Shown here one piece after another: positions 1-9,101 of a stretch of 64,000 bases of DNA. Position numbers and translations under genes: made by a program. The stretch lies in contig JBPOJB010000009.1 in assembly GCA_052034005.1 (NCBI GenBank), positions 293,262 to 357,261 on the forward strand, given 5' to 3'. Under the pieces are notes generated by a model. That model had not been told where the DNA came from, did no database searches, and was given only the letters and a program-made list of their open reading frames with translations. Positions within the stretch are counted from its first letter, which is position 1. Every line of letters starts with the position of its first letter. This DNA is from JAAYDI01 sp052034005. GTDB lineage: Bacteria; Planctomycetota; Planctomycetia; Pirellulales; Pirellulaceae.

Positions 1-251
1 TTATTCTGCGGGTCGACCTCGAAACCGTGGGAATTGGGCACGGTTCAATGATAATAAAGCGATCAGCCGCCGTGTCCCGCTGCGCACATGGCGGCCGGTG
101 TCGCGGGGGTGCTACGTGAACGCATGGTGCGTGCGGAAAGGCATCCCCCGCCGGAACTCGGCCTCCGAGCTGTTGGCCGCACGGATGTCCGGGGTATGTT
201 GATAGGCGGGCCGGTTGGCCAAGAAGTGCCGCTAATTTGAGGAGAGATCCT
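1..251. other. Upstream non-coding stretch at window edge
   Basis: No convincing gene is visible. The stretch leads into the giant secretin-like gene and probably carries its promoter, but I see no clear -35/-10 pair. A Shine-Dalgarno-like AGGAGA at 240-245 lies six bases before the TTG at 252 and decides the start of the next gene. The first bases could be the end of a feature lying outside the window. Confidence 0.4.
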
Positions 252-3200
252 TTGATCCGACGAAATCGCCGCTCAGCTGCGTTGGGCCTGATGTTGTTGG
301 CTGCCGTGAGCCTCTGGGCCGTGTTCCGGACCGTCGCGTCGCGCGCGGCCGACCCGTCGTTCGTGGGCGTCCTAGCGCTGGCCGTGGATGACCAGGCAGC
401 CAAGCAGCTGGGACTCTCGGAGGAGGTGCGCGGGAAGCTGCGCGCGATCGTTGAACGCCGCGAAAAAGAAGCCGTCAACCTCGCGCTGAGTATCCGCGAG
501 CTGCCGCCGGATATGCGCGCGGAACGGTTGGCCCCGTTTGTGGCGGAGTCCGAGCGGCAGGGTCTGGCGCTGCTCACCCAGGACCAGCGCAGCAAATTGA
601 ACCAACTGCAACTGCAGAAAAAGCGCATGTCATCGCTGGTCGATCCGGAGATCGCACTGGCACTGGAACTCACATCCGAGCAGCAGGCCGCTATTGCGCG
701 GTTGATGGCCGAGCGGGCGACCGCGATCACCCGCGGCGGTGAAACGGAGCAACGGGTGGCACGCGAGAAATATGAACGGCAGCTTCGATCCGTGCTGACC
801 GATGCTCAGAAGGCCACTTGGGATGAAATGGCCGGTCTGGGGCCTGGCCCGACCGCGCGACAAGTTACCGCAGTCGAGCCTTCAGCCCCAGCCTCCGCAG
901 CGGCCGATGGGATGCCTGTCGAGACGCCGCCCGCGGAGACTGTGCCGGTCGCCAAGGTGCCCGCTGAGACGGTGCCGGCGGCCAAAGCGCCCGCTGAAAC
1001 TGCGCCGGCCGTGACGCCGCTCGAGGAGGCTGCGCCGGTCGCCAAGATGCCCGCTGAGACGGTGCCAGCGGCCAAGGCGCCTGCTGAGACTATGTCGGCC
1101 GTGACGCCGCCTGCTGAGGCTGCGCCGGTCGCCGGGGCGCCCGCGGAGATGGTGCCGGCCGCCAAAGCGCCCGCTGAAACTGTGCCGGTCGTAATGCCGC
1201 CTGCTGAGGCTGCACCGGTCGCCAAGGCACCTGCTGAGACGGTGCCGGCGGCCAAAGCGCCTGCTGAGACTGCGCCGGCCGTGACGTCGCCTGTGGAGGC
1301 TGCGCCGGTCGCCGGGGCACCTGCGGAGATGGTGCCGGCGGCGAAGGCGCCTGCTGAGACTGTGCCGGCCGTGACGCCGCCTGCTGAGGCTGCGCCGGTC
1401 GCCACGGCACCGGCAGAGCCCGCGCCGGCCGTTGCACCTTCGGTCGGTACGGTGCCGGCTGGCAGACCGTCGGCGAAGACGGAGCCGGCGGCCGCGGCTG
1501 AGGTGGACTTCGCGCACGCGGTTCCCAAAGACGTGAAGCTGCGGTTCAATTTCCGGTACCAGCCGTGGGAGGATGTGTTGGATTGGCTGGCCGGACAGGC
1601 GGGTTTGTCGCTGCAATCCGACCTGATTCCGGAGGGGACCTTCAACTACACCGATCCGCACGAGTACACGCCGACGGAGGCGATCGACTTGATCAACAGC
1701 ATGCTGCTGATCAAGGGTTATACGCTCGTGCGGCGCGGCCGGCTGCTGACCGTGATGAGCACCGACGACGAGATCCATGACGTGTTTGTGGAGTTCGTGC
1801 CGGTTGAGAAGCTCGACGAGCGCGGCGAGTTTGACCTGGTGAAGACGATCTTCCATTTGGCGACGATGGATCCGACGGATGCCCAACAGGAGATTCAGCA
1901 GTTGTTGGGGCCGGGGAGCAAGATGGTGGTGATGCCCAAGGCCCGCCAGATCATGGTTACCGGGCCGGTGGGCAAGCTCCGCATGATCCGGGAGGTGATC
2001 GAGACGGCGGAGAGCCCGGCCGGCATTAAGGAACGGGGTGTCACGATCATTGACCTGAAGCATGTGTCGCCCGAAGAGGTCCTGGTCATTGCCCGGCCGT
2101 TGCTGGGACTGGAAAGCAACAAGGACGTCGGTCCCGACATCAGCATCGCCATTGCGCTGACGGGCAAGCGGATGTTCGTCACGGGCTCGCGCGAGAAGAT
2201 CGGCATCCTGCAAGACCTGGTGGAGAGCGTGGATGTGGAGCGTGACGCGGCCGCGGCCAGCGGCGCGCTGGCCGTGGAACAACCGCAACTGATGAGCCAT
2301 CAGATACGGGAAGCGGACCCCAAGGAAGTGTTGGCGGTGCTGCAGACCCTCCTGGCCGGTCTGCCGGACGTGCGGCTGGGCTTGGACGAGAAGACCAACA
2401 AGGTCATCGCGCTGGGGCCCCCGTCGGTCCATCGGACCATCACCGAGACGATCAAGACGTTGGAAGGCGAGGTGGCTTCGTTCGAAGTGATCCAGCTCAA
2501 ACGGGTCGATCCGCAGATCGCGGTGGCGACCCTCACCAAGTTTCTGACCGCCAAGGAAGGTGCGGCCAGCGGGGTGATTGTGGACGCCGATCCGTTGACG
2601 ATGAAACTGTACGTGAAAGCGCCGCCGCGCTACATGGACCTGGTGCGCACGATCATCGAGAGCCTGGAAGGGCCCTCGGGCGGCGAGGGGTCCGGCAGCA
2701 CCATGCGCCTGATTCCCATGACAGGCGAGTCGGCCGTATCGGCCGTCGAAATGGTCCAGCGTCTCTGGCGCGAGCCGAACCAGATCCGCATGACGGCGCC
2801 CTCGGAGAGTGGGCCGGGGAACCTTGAGCTGCGTGAGATCTGGCCCGAAGAGCCGTCGGCCGCCAAGCCGCCTGCCGACACGCCGCGCCCCAAGCCGCCT
2901 GCTTCGACCACGCGGCAGACGGGCACGCGACCGGCCCCGCCGCCGCGTGCCGCCGAACCGGCGGGCGACAAGACAACGCGTGATCAGCGTCCGGCGCGGG
3001 GCGCCGCGGATGGATTCATCCATTTCGCGCGTTTCCAGCTGTCGGAAGGGCCTCCAGAGTCCGGACTGCCGGCCGCGCTCCAGGACGGTGTGCCGGGCGT
3101 GACGAAACCGGCACCTTCCGGGAATCCGGCCCCAGCTTCCTCGCAGGTCCCCCAGGACGCCGACTTGCCGGCGATGGCTGAGACCCTCCAAGAGCAGACG

Positions 3201-4430
3201 ATGCCCCCGGCGAGGCCGCGGGTGCCGGGTCCGCACACCGGCGACGATATTCGGATCGAGTTCACGCCCAACGGCATTTTGATTTCGTCGCAGGACACCG
3301 CCGCGCTCGACCTGTTTGAGGAAATGCTGCGGACCGTGGCCGGGCCGCCGACGAACCTGACGAACAAGAACTACACGGTGTACTTCCTCAAACACTGCAA
3401 GGCCGAGGTGGCGCGGCAGCTGATCTCCGACATTCTGGGCGGCTCGACCTCGGATAGTGCCGGCGGCGGTTCGATGATCGGCGAGATGGCGGCGAACCTG
3501 ATGGGCGGCGGCGGCGGAATCCTCGGCGCGCTGCTCGGCGGCGCCGGCGGCGGCGGTGGTGGCATGGGTGGCGTGACGACCGTCCAGGGCACCGGCCCCG
3601 TGGCGATCGTTGCCGATACGCGGCTCAATTGTCTCATCGTCCAGGCCTTGCCGGTGGATCGGACGCTGATCGAGAACCTGTTGAAGGTGATCGACCGCGA
3701 GGGGAGCATCACGGACATCGAGACGGCCGGCAAACCGCATGTCCTGCCGGTCTATTACCTCGAAGCGCAGGTCGTGGCGGACATGATCAAGGAGGCGTTT
3801 GCCAACCGGATGGCGACTACCGGGAGCGGGCCGGGCGGCAACCAGCCGAACCCCGTTGAATTGATCCGGGCCCTGCGCGGCGGGCGTGGGGGACGCGGTG
3901 ACGCGGACGTCAAGAACGAAGAGGCGAAGATGACGATCACCGTCGATGTGCGGAGCAACTCGCTGATCATCACGGCGCCCGAACCGCTGTTCCGGCAGGT
4001 CGAGGAATTCGTCACCTTGGTGGACCAGGGTCGGCCTGAACTCGACGAGGACTACGCCGTTGTCCCGCTCAAGGGAACGAACCCCGAGGCAGTGCGCCAG
4101 GCGGTGGCGGCCATTACAGGCGCCTCTTCCAGCGCCACCAGTCGGACCCAGTCGAGCCAGCGCCAGGGCTTCCAGTTCGGTGCGCCCGGCATGGGTGGGC
4201 AGCGTGGTGGCGCGGGTAGTCCCTTCGGCGCGGGCGGCTTTCCCGGCATGGGCGGCATGACCAGCGGCTTTGGCGGCATCGGCAACATCGGCGGAATGCG
4301 CGGCGGTATGCCGAGCGGCAGACAGCCGAGCAGCCTGGGCGGGCAGCGGGGAGGCATGGGCGGTATGGGCGGACCGCGGGGCGCCCCGGGTGGCGCACGC
4401 GGCGGTGCGGGCGGCGGGCGACGCGGGTAA
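252..4430 (+). CDS. Giant exported protein: LTxxQ/Spy-like helices plus stacked secretin N-type domains, no pore domain
   Basis: About 1392 residues from a TTG start at 252, chosen because AGGAGA sits six bases upstream; an in-frame TTG at 237 has no such site. An N-terminal hydrophobic segment (about residues 9-30) looks like a signal peptide or anchor. Residues about 35-200 are helical with LTxxQ-type motifs (LTQDQ, LTSEQ, LTDAQ), as in Spy/CpxP proteins. An Ala/Pro-rich linker with 90-base tandem repeats follows (about 227-393). From about 420 on there is an STN-like segment and seven to eight secretin-N/NolW-like repeats, broken by a Pro-rich and two Gly-rich loops, ending in a Gly/Met/Arg-rich tail. 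The C-terminal secretin barrel domain, present in the GspD gene at 16279, is missing. It heads the secretion operon, so it may be a periplasmic partner or scaffold of the secretin. Domain calls are by eye; function is inferred. Confidence 0.85.
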   Translation: MIRRNRRSAALGLMLLAAVSLWAVFRTVASRAADPSFVGVLALAVDDQAAKQLGLSEEVRGKLRAIVERREKEAVNLALSIRELPPDMRAERLAPFVAESERQGLALLTQDQRSKLNQLQLQKKRMSSLVDPEIALALELTSEQQAAIARLMAERATAITRGGETEQRVAREKYERQLRSVLTDAQKATWDEMAGLGPGPTARQVTAVEPSAPASAAADGMPVETPPAETVPVAKVPAETVPAAKAPAETAPAVTPLEEAAPVAKMPAETVPAAKAPAETMSAVTPPAEAAPVAGAPAEMVPAAKAPAETVPVVMPPAEAAPVAKAPAETVPAAKAPAETAPAVTSPVEAAPVAGAPAEMVPAAKAPAETVPAVTPPAEAAPVATAPAEPAPAVAPSVGTVPAGRPSAKTEPAAAAEVDFAHAVPKDVKLRFNFRYQPWEDVLDWLAGQAGLSLQSDLIPEGTFNYTDPHEYTPTEAIDLINSMLLIKGYTLVRRGRLLTVMSTDDEIHDVFVEFVPVEKLDERGEFDLVKTIFHLATMDPTDAQQEIQQLLGPGSKMVVMPKARQIMVTGPVGKLRMIREVIETAESPAGIKERGVTIIDLKHVSPEEVLVIARPLLGLESNKDVGPDISIAIALTGKRMFVTGSREKIGILQDLVESVDVERDAAAASGALAVEQPQLMSHQIREADPKEVLAVLQTLLAGLPDVRLGLDEKTNKVIALGPPSVHRTITETIKTLEGEVASFEVIQLKRVDPQIAVATLTKFLTAKEGAASGVIVDADPLTMKLYVKAPPRYMDLVRTIIESLEGPSGGEGSGSTMRLIPMTGESAVSAVEMVQRLWREPNQIRMTAPSESGPGNLELREIWPEEPSAAKPPADTPRPKPPASTTRQTGTRPAPPPRAAEPAGDKTTRDQRPARGAADGFIHFARFQLSEGPPESGLPAALQDGVPGVTKPAPSGNPAPASSQVPQDADLPAMAETLQEQTMPPARPRVPGPHTGDDIRIEFTPNGILISSQDTAALDLFEEMLRTVAGPPTNLTNKNYTVYFLKHCKAEVARQLISDILGGSTSDSAGGGSMIGEMAANLMGGGGGILGALLGGAGGGGGGMGGVTTVQGTGPVAIVADTRLNCLIVQALPVDRTLIENLLKVIDREGSITDIETAGKPHVLPVYYLEAQVVADMIKEAFANRMATTGSGPGGNQPNPVELIRALRGGRGGRGDADVKNEEAKMTITVDVRSNSLIITAPEPLFRQVEEFVTLVDQGRPELDEDYAVVPLKGTNPEAVRQAVAAITGASSSATSRTQSSQRQGFQFGAPGMGGQRGGAGSPFGAGGFPGMGGMTSGFGGIGNIGGMRGGMPSGRQPSSLGGQRGGMGGMGGPRGAPGGARGGAGGGRRG
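931..1430 (+). repeat. 90-base in-frame tandem repeat (Ala/Pro-rich linker)
   Basis: Near-identical 90-base units begin at 961, 1051, 1141, 1231 and 1321, with a partial unit before and degenerate copies after. Each encodes 30 residues of the type PAETVPAAKAPAET followed by PAVTPPAEAAPVA. The period is a multiple of three, so copy-number change keeps the frame. The product is probably an extended, flexible periplasmic linker. Confidence 0.9.
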
Positions 4431-4652
4431 GGGCACGGTTGGACAAGGGTGGCCCTTCGCGGGCGGGGAGCCTGCGGATCACTCTTGCGTCCGTCCGCCG
4501 GTGGCCCGGACACGGTGCTCCCGCACCCGTTCCGGATGGCGCAGTTCCTCATTCCCGCCCATCGTCGGAACTCGGTGCGCTGAACTGGGTTCAATGTAGC
4601 AGGCCCCACGGGGGTAGGCCTTAGTCCGATTCCTTTTTACGGAGACTGTCAG

Positions 4653-5486
4653 ATGTTGTGGCGTCAGAAATCACTGGTACTGTCGGTCGCTGCATTGCTG
4701 GTTGTCGCATGCGTGTGCAACGCCGAAGCGCAGGGCCGGCGCGGTTCGGGACAGGGAGGTCAGCAGGGCAGGCCCGGCGGCGGCCCCGGGGGTCCTGGTG
4801 GTGGCCCCGGCGGTCCAGGCGGCGGCCCCGGCATGTTTATGGGTGGCATGTTCGGGATGGGCGGCGGCAATGCGGACATGATGCTCTTGAACATCCCGGA
4901 AGTGCAGAAGGAATTGGAGCTGGTCGATGAGCAGATCAACCAGCTCACCAAAGCGCGGGACGATTTCTCGGCTCAGATGCGCGACATGATGGGCCCTCAG
5001 GCTCAGAACATGACGCGTGAGGAACGGATGGAGCGGGCCGAGAGCGCCCAGAAGAAGGCCGCTGAGGCGGTGCAGGAGATTCTGCTGCCGCACCAGGCGG
5101 AGCGGCTCAAGCAATTGGGGGTCCAATTTCAGATCCAGCAGGCGCGCGGCATTGGATTGACCTTCGGTGACGTGGCGGCCAAATTGGGCATCACCGAGGA
5201 GCAGGGCGAGAGTCTGCGGACCAAAGCACGCGAGCTCGAACGCGAAATGCGAAAGAAGCTCGTCGCGGACCTCGTCAAGGAACTGACGCCCGATCAACAG
5301 GCCAAGTACAAGGAACTGGTGGGCGAGCCGTTTGAGTTTCCGGAGATGGGTTTTGGCGCCAACCGGCCGGGCATGATGATGGGACCAGGCGGCATGCCGC
5401 CGGGCGGCATGATGCCGGGCCCGGGTGCCGGACCAGCGGGCCGGCCGGGCCCGGGTGCCGGCGGCGGTCGACGCTCCGGCAACTAG
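4653..5486 (+). CDS. Exported Gly/Pro/Met-rich protein with LTxxQ (Spy/CpxP-like) helices
   Basis: 277 residues with a clear signal peptide ending near the Ala-Glu-Ala-Gln at about residue 27, and GGAG upstream of the ATG. A Gly/Pro-rich segment (about 28-65) is followed by a charged helical core (about 75-225), then a Gly/Met/Pro-rich tail. The core has LLPHQ, ITEEQ and LTPDQ motifs, which match in order and spacing the helical N-terminal part of the giant protein just upstream (LTQDQ, LTSEQ, LTDAQ). The two genes therefore share a domain. It lies 222 bases after the giant gene and before gspE. Spy/CpxP proteins are periplasmic chaperones or sensors; the role here is not known. Confidence 0.85.
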   Translation: MLWRQKSLVLSVAALLVVACVCNAEAQGRRGSGQGGQQGRPGGGPGGPGGGPGGPGGGPGMFMGGMFGMGGGNADMMLLNIPEVQKELELVDEQINQLTKARDDFSAQMRDMMGPQAQNMTREERMERAESAQKKAAEAVQEILLPHQAERLKQLGVQFQIQQARGIGLTFGDVAAKLGITEEQGESLRTKARELEREMRKKLVADLVKELTPDQQAKYKELVGEPFEFPEMGFGANRPGMMMGPGGMPPGGMMPGPGAGPAGRPGPGAGGGRRSGN

Positions 5487-5495
5487 GGTTCGGTT

Positions 5496-5566
5496 CCCCC
5501 GCCGCAGAACGAAGCGGTGCCGACGCTCGCGACGTGAACGGCGCGTCGGCACCGCCGAGGCGGGGG
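5496..5566. terminator. Nested inverted repeat between the Spy-like gene and gspE
   Basis: An inner 11-base perfect stem (CGGTGCCGACG at 5515-5525 with CGTCGGCACCG at 5544-5554) is enclosed by an outer 8-base stem (CCCCCGCC at 5496-5503 with GGCGGGGG at 5559-5566). It starts just after the stop of the upstream gene. There is no T-tract, so it may be a transcript-end or RNA-stabilising hairpin rather than a classical terminator. Confidence 0.5.
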
Positions 5567-5671
5567 TTCGGTTCGGGAAATTGAGCCGTTCATCTAGAAT
5601 AGAAGGGGCAGTGGGGCAGGACCGTGCGGCCCGTCCGCCCGGTGTTCCTTGAGCCTGCGAGAGTGGTACCT

Positions 5672-7417
5672 ATGGAAGCCGGCGAAATGTTGAAGCGACG
5701 CGGTTTGCTCAGCGATCAGCAACTGGGTCAATTGCGTCAAGCCAACGGAGATGGCGGCACCTCGCTGATCGAGAAGGCGGTGGCTCTCGGCTATGTCCGG
5801 GAGGAGGCCGCGCTGCGCGCGCTGGCCGAAGAGGTCGGCCTGGAATATGTCGACCTGCGGGACATGGAAGTCGATCTGTCGCTGTTGGGGGACTTTCCGC
5901 ACAAGCTGATCCATCGGCAGTCGTTGTTTCCCATCCGGCGCGACAACGGACAACTGGTCGTCGCGACGAGCGACCCGTTCGACCTCTACCCGATTGACGA
6001 GGTGAGCGCGGCCACCGGCCTGTCGGTGGTGCCGGTCCTGGCCAGCCGCAACCAGATCTCGGCGCTGATCAAGAAGCACTTGGGCGTGGGGAGCGAGACG
6101 GTCGAAGGCCTGATGGAGCTGGTGAGCGACCGGGATGTGGAGCTGCTGGACGCCATCGAGACAGACGGCTCGGAGCTCTCGGAGATGGCGCAGGAAGCGT
6201 CGGTGGTCCGGCTGGTGAACGAGATCCTGCTGGAGGCGATCGAGACGCGGGCGAGCGACGTGCACATCGAATCGCAGGCGGCGGGCCTGGTGATCCGCTA
6301 TCGCGTCGACGGCATTCTGCATCCGCAGCCGGTGCCGCCGGAGATCAACCGTTTTCAGGCGGCGATCATCAGCCGCTTGAAGATCATGTCCCACTTGAAC
6401 ATCGCCGAGCGGCGCCTGCCGCAAGACGGCCGCATCAAGCTGCGGGTCAAGGGCCGCGAGATCGATGTGCGGGTGTCGGTCATCCCAATGATTCACGGCG
6501 AGGGTCTGGTCCTGCGCATCCTGGACAAGGGGGCGATGGTCTTCGAACTGCGCAGTTTGGGCATGGACCCGGAGACTTATCGGCAGTTCGGCGAACTGAT
6601 CCGCCTGCCGCACGGCATCATCCTGGTCACCGGACCCACCGGCTCCGGCAAGACTACCACGCTCTACAGCGCCCTGATCGAAATCAACAGTCCGGAAACG
6701 AAGATCATCACGACCGAAGACCCGGTTGAATACCAACTGCCCGGGATCAACCAGATCCAGGTCCACCCGAAGATCGGGTTGACCTTCGCCAGTTCGCTGC
6801 GATCGATCCTCCGTCACGACCCGGACGTGGTGCTGATCGGTGAAATCCGCGACCTGGAGACGGCGGAGAATGCGATCCAGGCGGCCCTGACCGGCCACCT
6901 CGTGTTCAGCACGTTGCACACCAACGACGCGGCCGGCGCCTACGCCCGTCTCTCGGACATGGGGGTCGAGCCGTTCCTGGTGGCCAGCACGGTCGAGGCC
7001 GTGATGGCGCAGCGTCTGGTGCGGCGCTTGTGCGTCCACTGCCGGGAGCCCTATCAGCCGGACCGGGAAGAGATGCCGGCCGACTTCCCCTGGCAGCGCC
7101 TGGGGGACCGGCCGTTGTACCGGAAGGTGGGATGCCGCGAGTGCCGGCACGTGGGGTACAGCGGGCGGATGGGGATCTACGAGCTGCTGTTGACGGACAA
7201 CACGATCCGGCAGCTGGCCCACGATCGGGCGAGCACCTGGCGGATCAAGCAGACGGCGGTCCGCCAGGGGATGGTCACCCTGCGTGAGGACGGGTGGCGC
7301 AAGGCGATCGACGGCATGACGACGGTGGACGAGGTGCTGCGCATCACCAAGGGCGATCAGGATCTGGCCGAGCTGGATAAACTGGTGCACGAACGAACCG
7401 AGCGCGTTACCACGTAG
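5672..7417 (+). CDS. gspE: Type II secretion / type IV pilus assembly ATPase GspE
   Basis: About 581 residues from ATG 5672; the frame is open further upstream, but this start fits the family N-terminus. This cytoplasmic hexameric ATPase powers pseudopilus assembly. The N-terminal part (about 1-140) is a GspE N1/MshE-like domain. The catalytic part has Walker A GPTGSGKT at about 321-328, an Asp/His box region and Walker B with VLIGEIRD. A zinc tetracysteine motif is visible at about C454, C457, C488 and C491, typical of GspE. It is followed after 12 bases by gspF, so the two are almost certainly co-transcribed. Confidence 0.95.
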   Translation: MEAGEMLKRRGLLSDQQLGQLRQANGDGGTSLIEKAVALGYVREEAALRALAEEVGLEYVDLRDMEVDLSLLGDFPHKLIHRQSLFPIRRDNGQLVVATSDPFDLYPIDEVSAATGLSVVPVLASRNQISALIKKHLGVGSETVEGLMELVSDRDVELLDAIETDGSELSEMAQEASVVRLVNEILLEAIETRASDVHIESQAAGLVIRYRVDGILHPQPVPPEINRFQAAIISRLKIMSHLNIAERRLPQDGRIKLRVKGREIDVRVSVIPMIHGEGLVLRILDKGAMVFELRSLGMDPETYRQFGELIRLPHGIILVTGPTGSGKTTTLYSALIEINSPETKIITTEDPVEYQLPGINQIQVHPKIGLTFASSLRSILRHDPDVVLIGEIRDLETAENAIQAALTGHLVFSTLHTNDAAGAYARLSDMGVEPFLVASTVEAVMAQRLVRRLCVHCREPYQPDREEMPADFPWQRLGDRPLYRKVGCRECRHVGYSGRMGIYELLLTDNTIRQLAHDRASTWRIKQTAVRQGMVTLREDGWRKAIDGMTTVDEVLRITKGDQDLAELDKLVHERTERVTT

Positions 7418-7429
7418 CGACTGCGAACC

Positions 7430-8629
7430 ATGCCCGATTTTGCCTATGTAGCCCGCAACCCGGCTGGTCAACGTGTGACCGGCTCTATCTCCGCGGCGAG
7501 CCAGCGCGAGGCGGTGACCCTGCTGGCCGGCCAATCGCTGTTTCCGTTGCACGTGACGGCCGCCAAGGCCCCCTCGCAGCTCTTCGGCGGACGCGTCAAA
7601 GGGCAGACGATGGCGGTCACCTACTCGCAACTCGCGTCGCTCCTGCGGAGCGGCGTACCGATGCTCCGCGCGATCGACGTGCTGCGGAGGCAGGTGTCGA
7701 ACCACACGCTGGCACGCGTGCTGGCCGAAGTGCGCGACCGCGTCGAGCAGGGGGACACGTTGGGCAACGCCATGGCGCGCTATCCGCGCGTGTTCAGCGA
7801 GATGGCGGTGAACATGGTCCGCGCCGGCGGCGAGGGCGGCTTTCTGGAGGAAGCGCTCGAGCGGGTGGCCCAGTTCACCGAGCAGCAGGAGGACTTGAAG
7901 GCCCGCACGGTCGGCGCACTGGCTTATCCCGTGTTCCTGGCCGTCATCGGCAGCGGCATCGTGACGGCCCTGATCATCTTCTTCGTGCCGAAGTTCGATG
8001 AGCTGTTCAAGTCGCTGCGGGAACGCGGCGAGCTGCCGGTGTTGACCGAGTGGCTGCTGGGCTTCAGCAACGCGATGAAGTCCTGGGGCCTCCTGGTGCT
8101 GGTGGCGGCCGTCATCGGCCTGGTGGCGATCAGGGCGAAGCTGGCGACCGAGGAGGGCCGGCGCCTGCGCGACGCCGTCAAGCTGAAGCTGCCGTTGCTG
8201 GGCGGCGTGTTCCAGAACCTGGCGGTCGCCCGCTTCTGCCGCGTGCTGGGGACCCTGCTCCGCAACGGCGTGCCGATCTTGAAATCGCTCGAGATCAGCC
8301 GGGACACGTCGGGCAACCGGGTGCTGTCGGAAGCGATCCGCGGCGCGTCCGACAACATCTCGTCGGGCGAATCGCTCGCCGCGCCGCTGGGCGCCTCGGG
8401 CCACTTCCCCGTCACGGTCGTGGAGATGATCAGCGTCGCGGAGGAATCGAACACGCTGGACAAAGTCCTGGTGGAAATCGCCGATGGCCTGGAGAAGCAG
8501 ACGACGCGCCGACTGGACCTGGCCGTCCGCCTGCTGGAGCCGATCCTGCTGCTGTTCCTGGCCGGCGCGGTGTTGTTTGTGGTGGTCGCGCTGTTGATGC
8601 CGATCATCAAGATGAGCAGTTCGATCTGA
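7430..8629 (+). CDS. gspF: Type II secretion inner-membrane platform protein GspF
   Basis: 399 residues, normal for the family. Two repeated T2SSF domains (about 65-195 and 265-390), each followed by long hydrophobic helices, are visible; the motif LRSGVPMLRAIDVL in the first matches LRNGVPILKSLEIS in the second. The final helix (LLLFLAGAVLFVVVALLMPI) is the usual C-terminal membrane span. GspF forms the platform contacted by GspE. It is spaced 12 bases from gspE and 15 from gspG. Confidence 0.95.
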   Translation: MPDFAYVARNPAGQRVTGSISAASQREAVTLLAGQSLFPLHVTAAKAPSQLFGGRVKGQTMAVTYSQLASLLRSGVPMLRAIDVLRRQVSNHTLARVLAEVRDRVEQGDTLGNAMARYPRVFSEMAVNMVRAGGEGGFLEEALERVAQFTEQQEDLKARTVGALAYPVFLAVIGSGIVTALIIFFVPKFDELFKSLRERGELPVLTEWLLGFSNAMKSWGLLVLVAAVIGLVAIRAKLATEEGRRLRDAVKLKLPLLGGVFQNLAVARFCRVLGTLLRNGVPILKSLEISRDTSGNRVLSEAIRGASDNISSGESLAAPLGASGHFPVTVVEMISVAEESNTLDKVLVEIADGLEKQTTRRLDLAVRLLEPILLLFLAGAVLFVVVALLMPIIKMSSSI

Positions 8630-8644
8630 GGGGAGTATTGAACA

Positions 8645-9088
8645 ATGAACGAAACGAAATGCGGGCGCGTGGGTCGCCGACGGGCTCGGCGCGGCTTCAC
8701 GCTGATGGAGGTGCTGCTGGTGCTGGCGATCCTGGTGATCCTCGGCACGTTGGTGGGCACGAACTTCATGGGGATGTTCGCCGGCGCCAAGGTCGACGCG
8801 GCCAAGGCCCAGATCAGCGCGCTCGAGCAGCCGATCCAGCTCTACATGATGCATGTCGGCAGCTATCCGACCAACCAGCAGGGTCTGCAGGCGCTGCGCG
8901 TCCGACCCACGGACCTGGTGGATCCCTCGAAGTGGCAGGGGCCGTACCTGGACCACGACATCCCGGCCGATCCCTGGGGCCATCCGTACGGGTACGAATT
9001 GATCAACGCCAGACAGTTCCGGATCTTCTCGGTCGGCCCCGACGGCGCGCAGAACACCGCGGACGACATCGAGCGGATCGCGGGCTAG
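8645..9088 (+). CDS. gspG: Major pseudopilin GspG
   Basis: 147 residues. A prepilin-type cleavage site RRGF/TLMEV is followed by a hydrophobic helix (LLVLAILVILGTLVGTNF), so the processed protein starts at the Phe near residue 19 with Glu at mature +5. The C-terminal part has the T2SG hallmarks SYPTNQQGLQAL, DPWGHPY and SVGPDGAQNTADDI, the latter being the calcium-binding loop region. GspG is the main subunit of the pseudopilus. The prepilin peptidase that should process it is not in this window. Confidence 0.95.
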   Translation: MNETKCGRVGRRRARRGFTLMEVLLVLAILVILGTLVGTNFMGMFAGAKVDAAKAQISALEQPIQLYMMHVGSYPTNQQGLQALRVRPTDLVDPSKWQGPYLDHDIPADPWGHPYGYELINARQFRIFSVGPDGAQNTADDIERIAG

Positions 9089-9101
9089 GTGCGTCGGGAC
9101 C

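Noticed and set aside
882..4436. Very long minus-strand open frame opposite the giant secretin-like gene
   Set aside because: Arg/His/Leu-rich composition typical of an antisense frame in GC-rich DNA. The plus strand has a signal peptide, ribosome site and recognisable domains.
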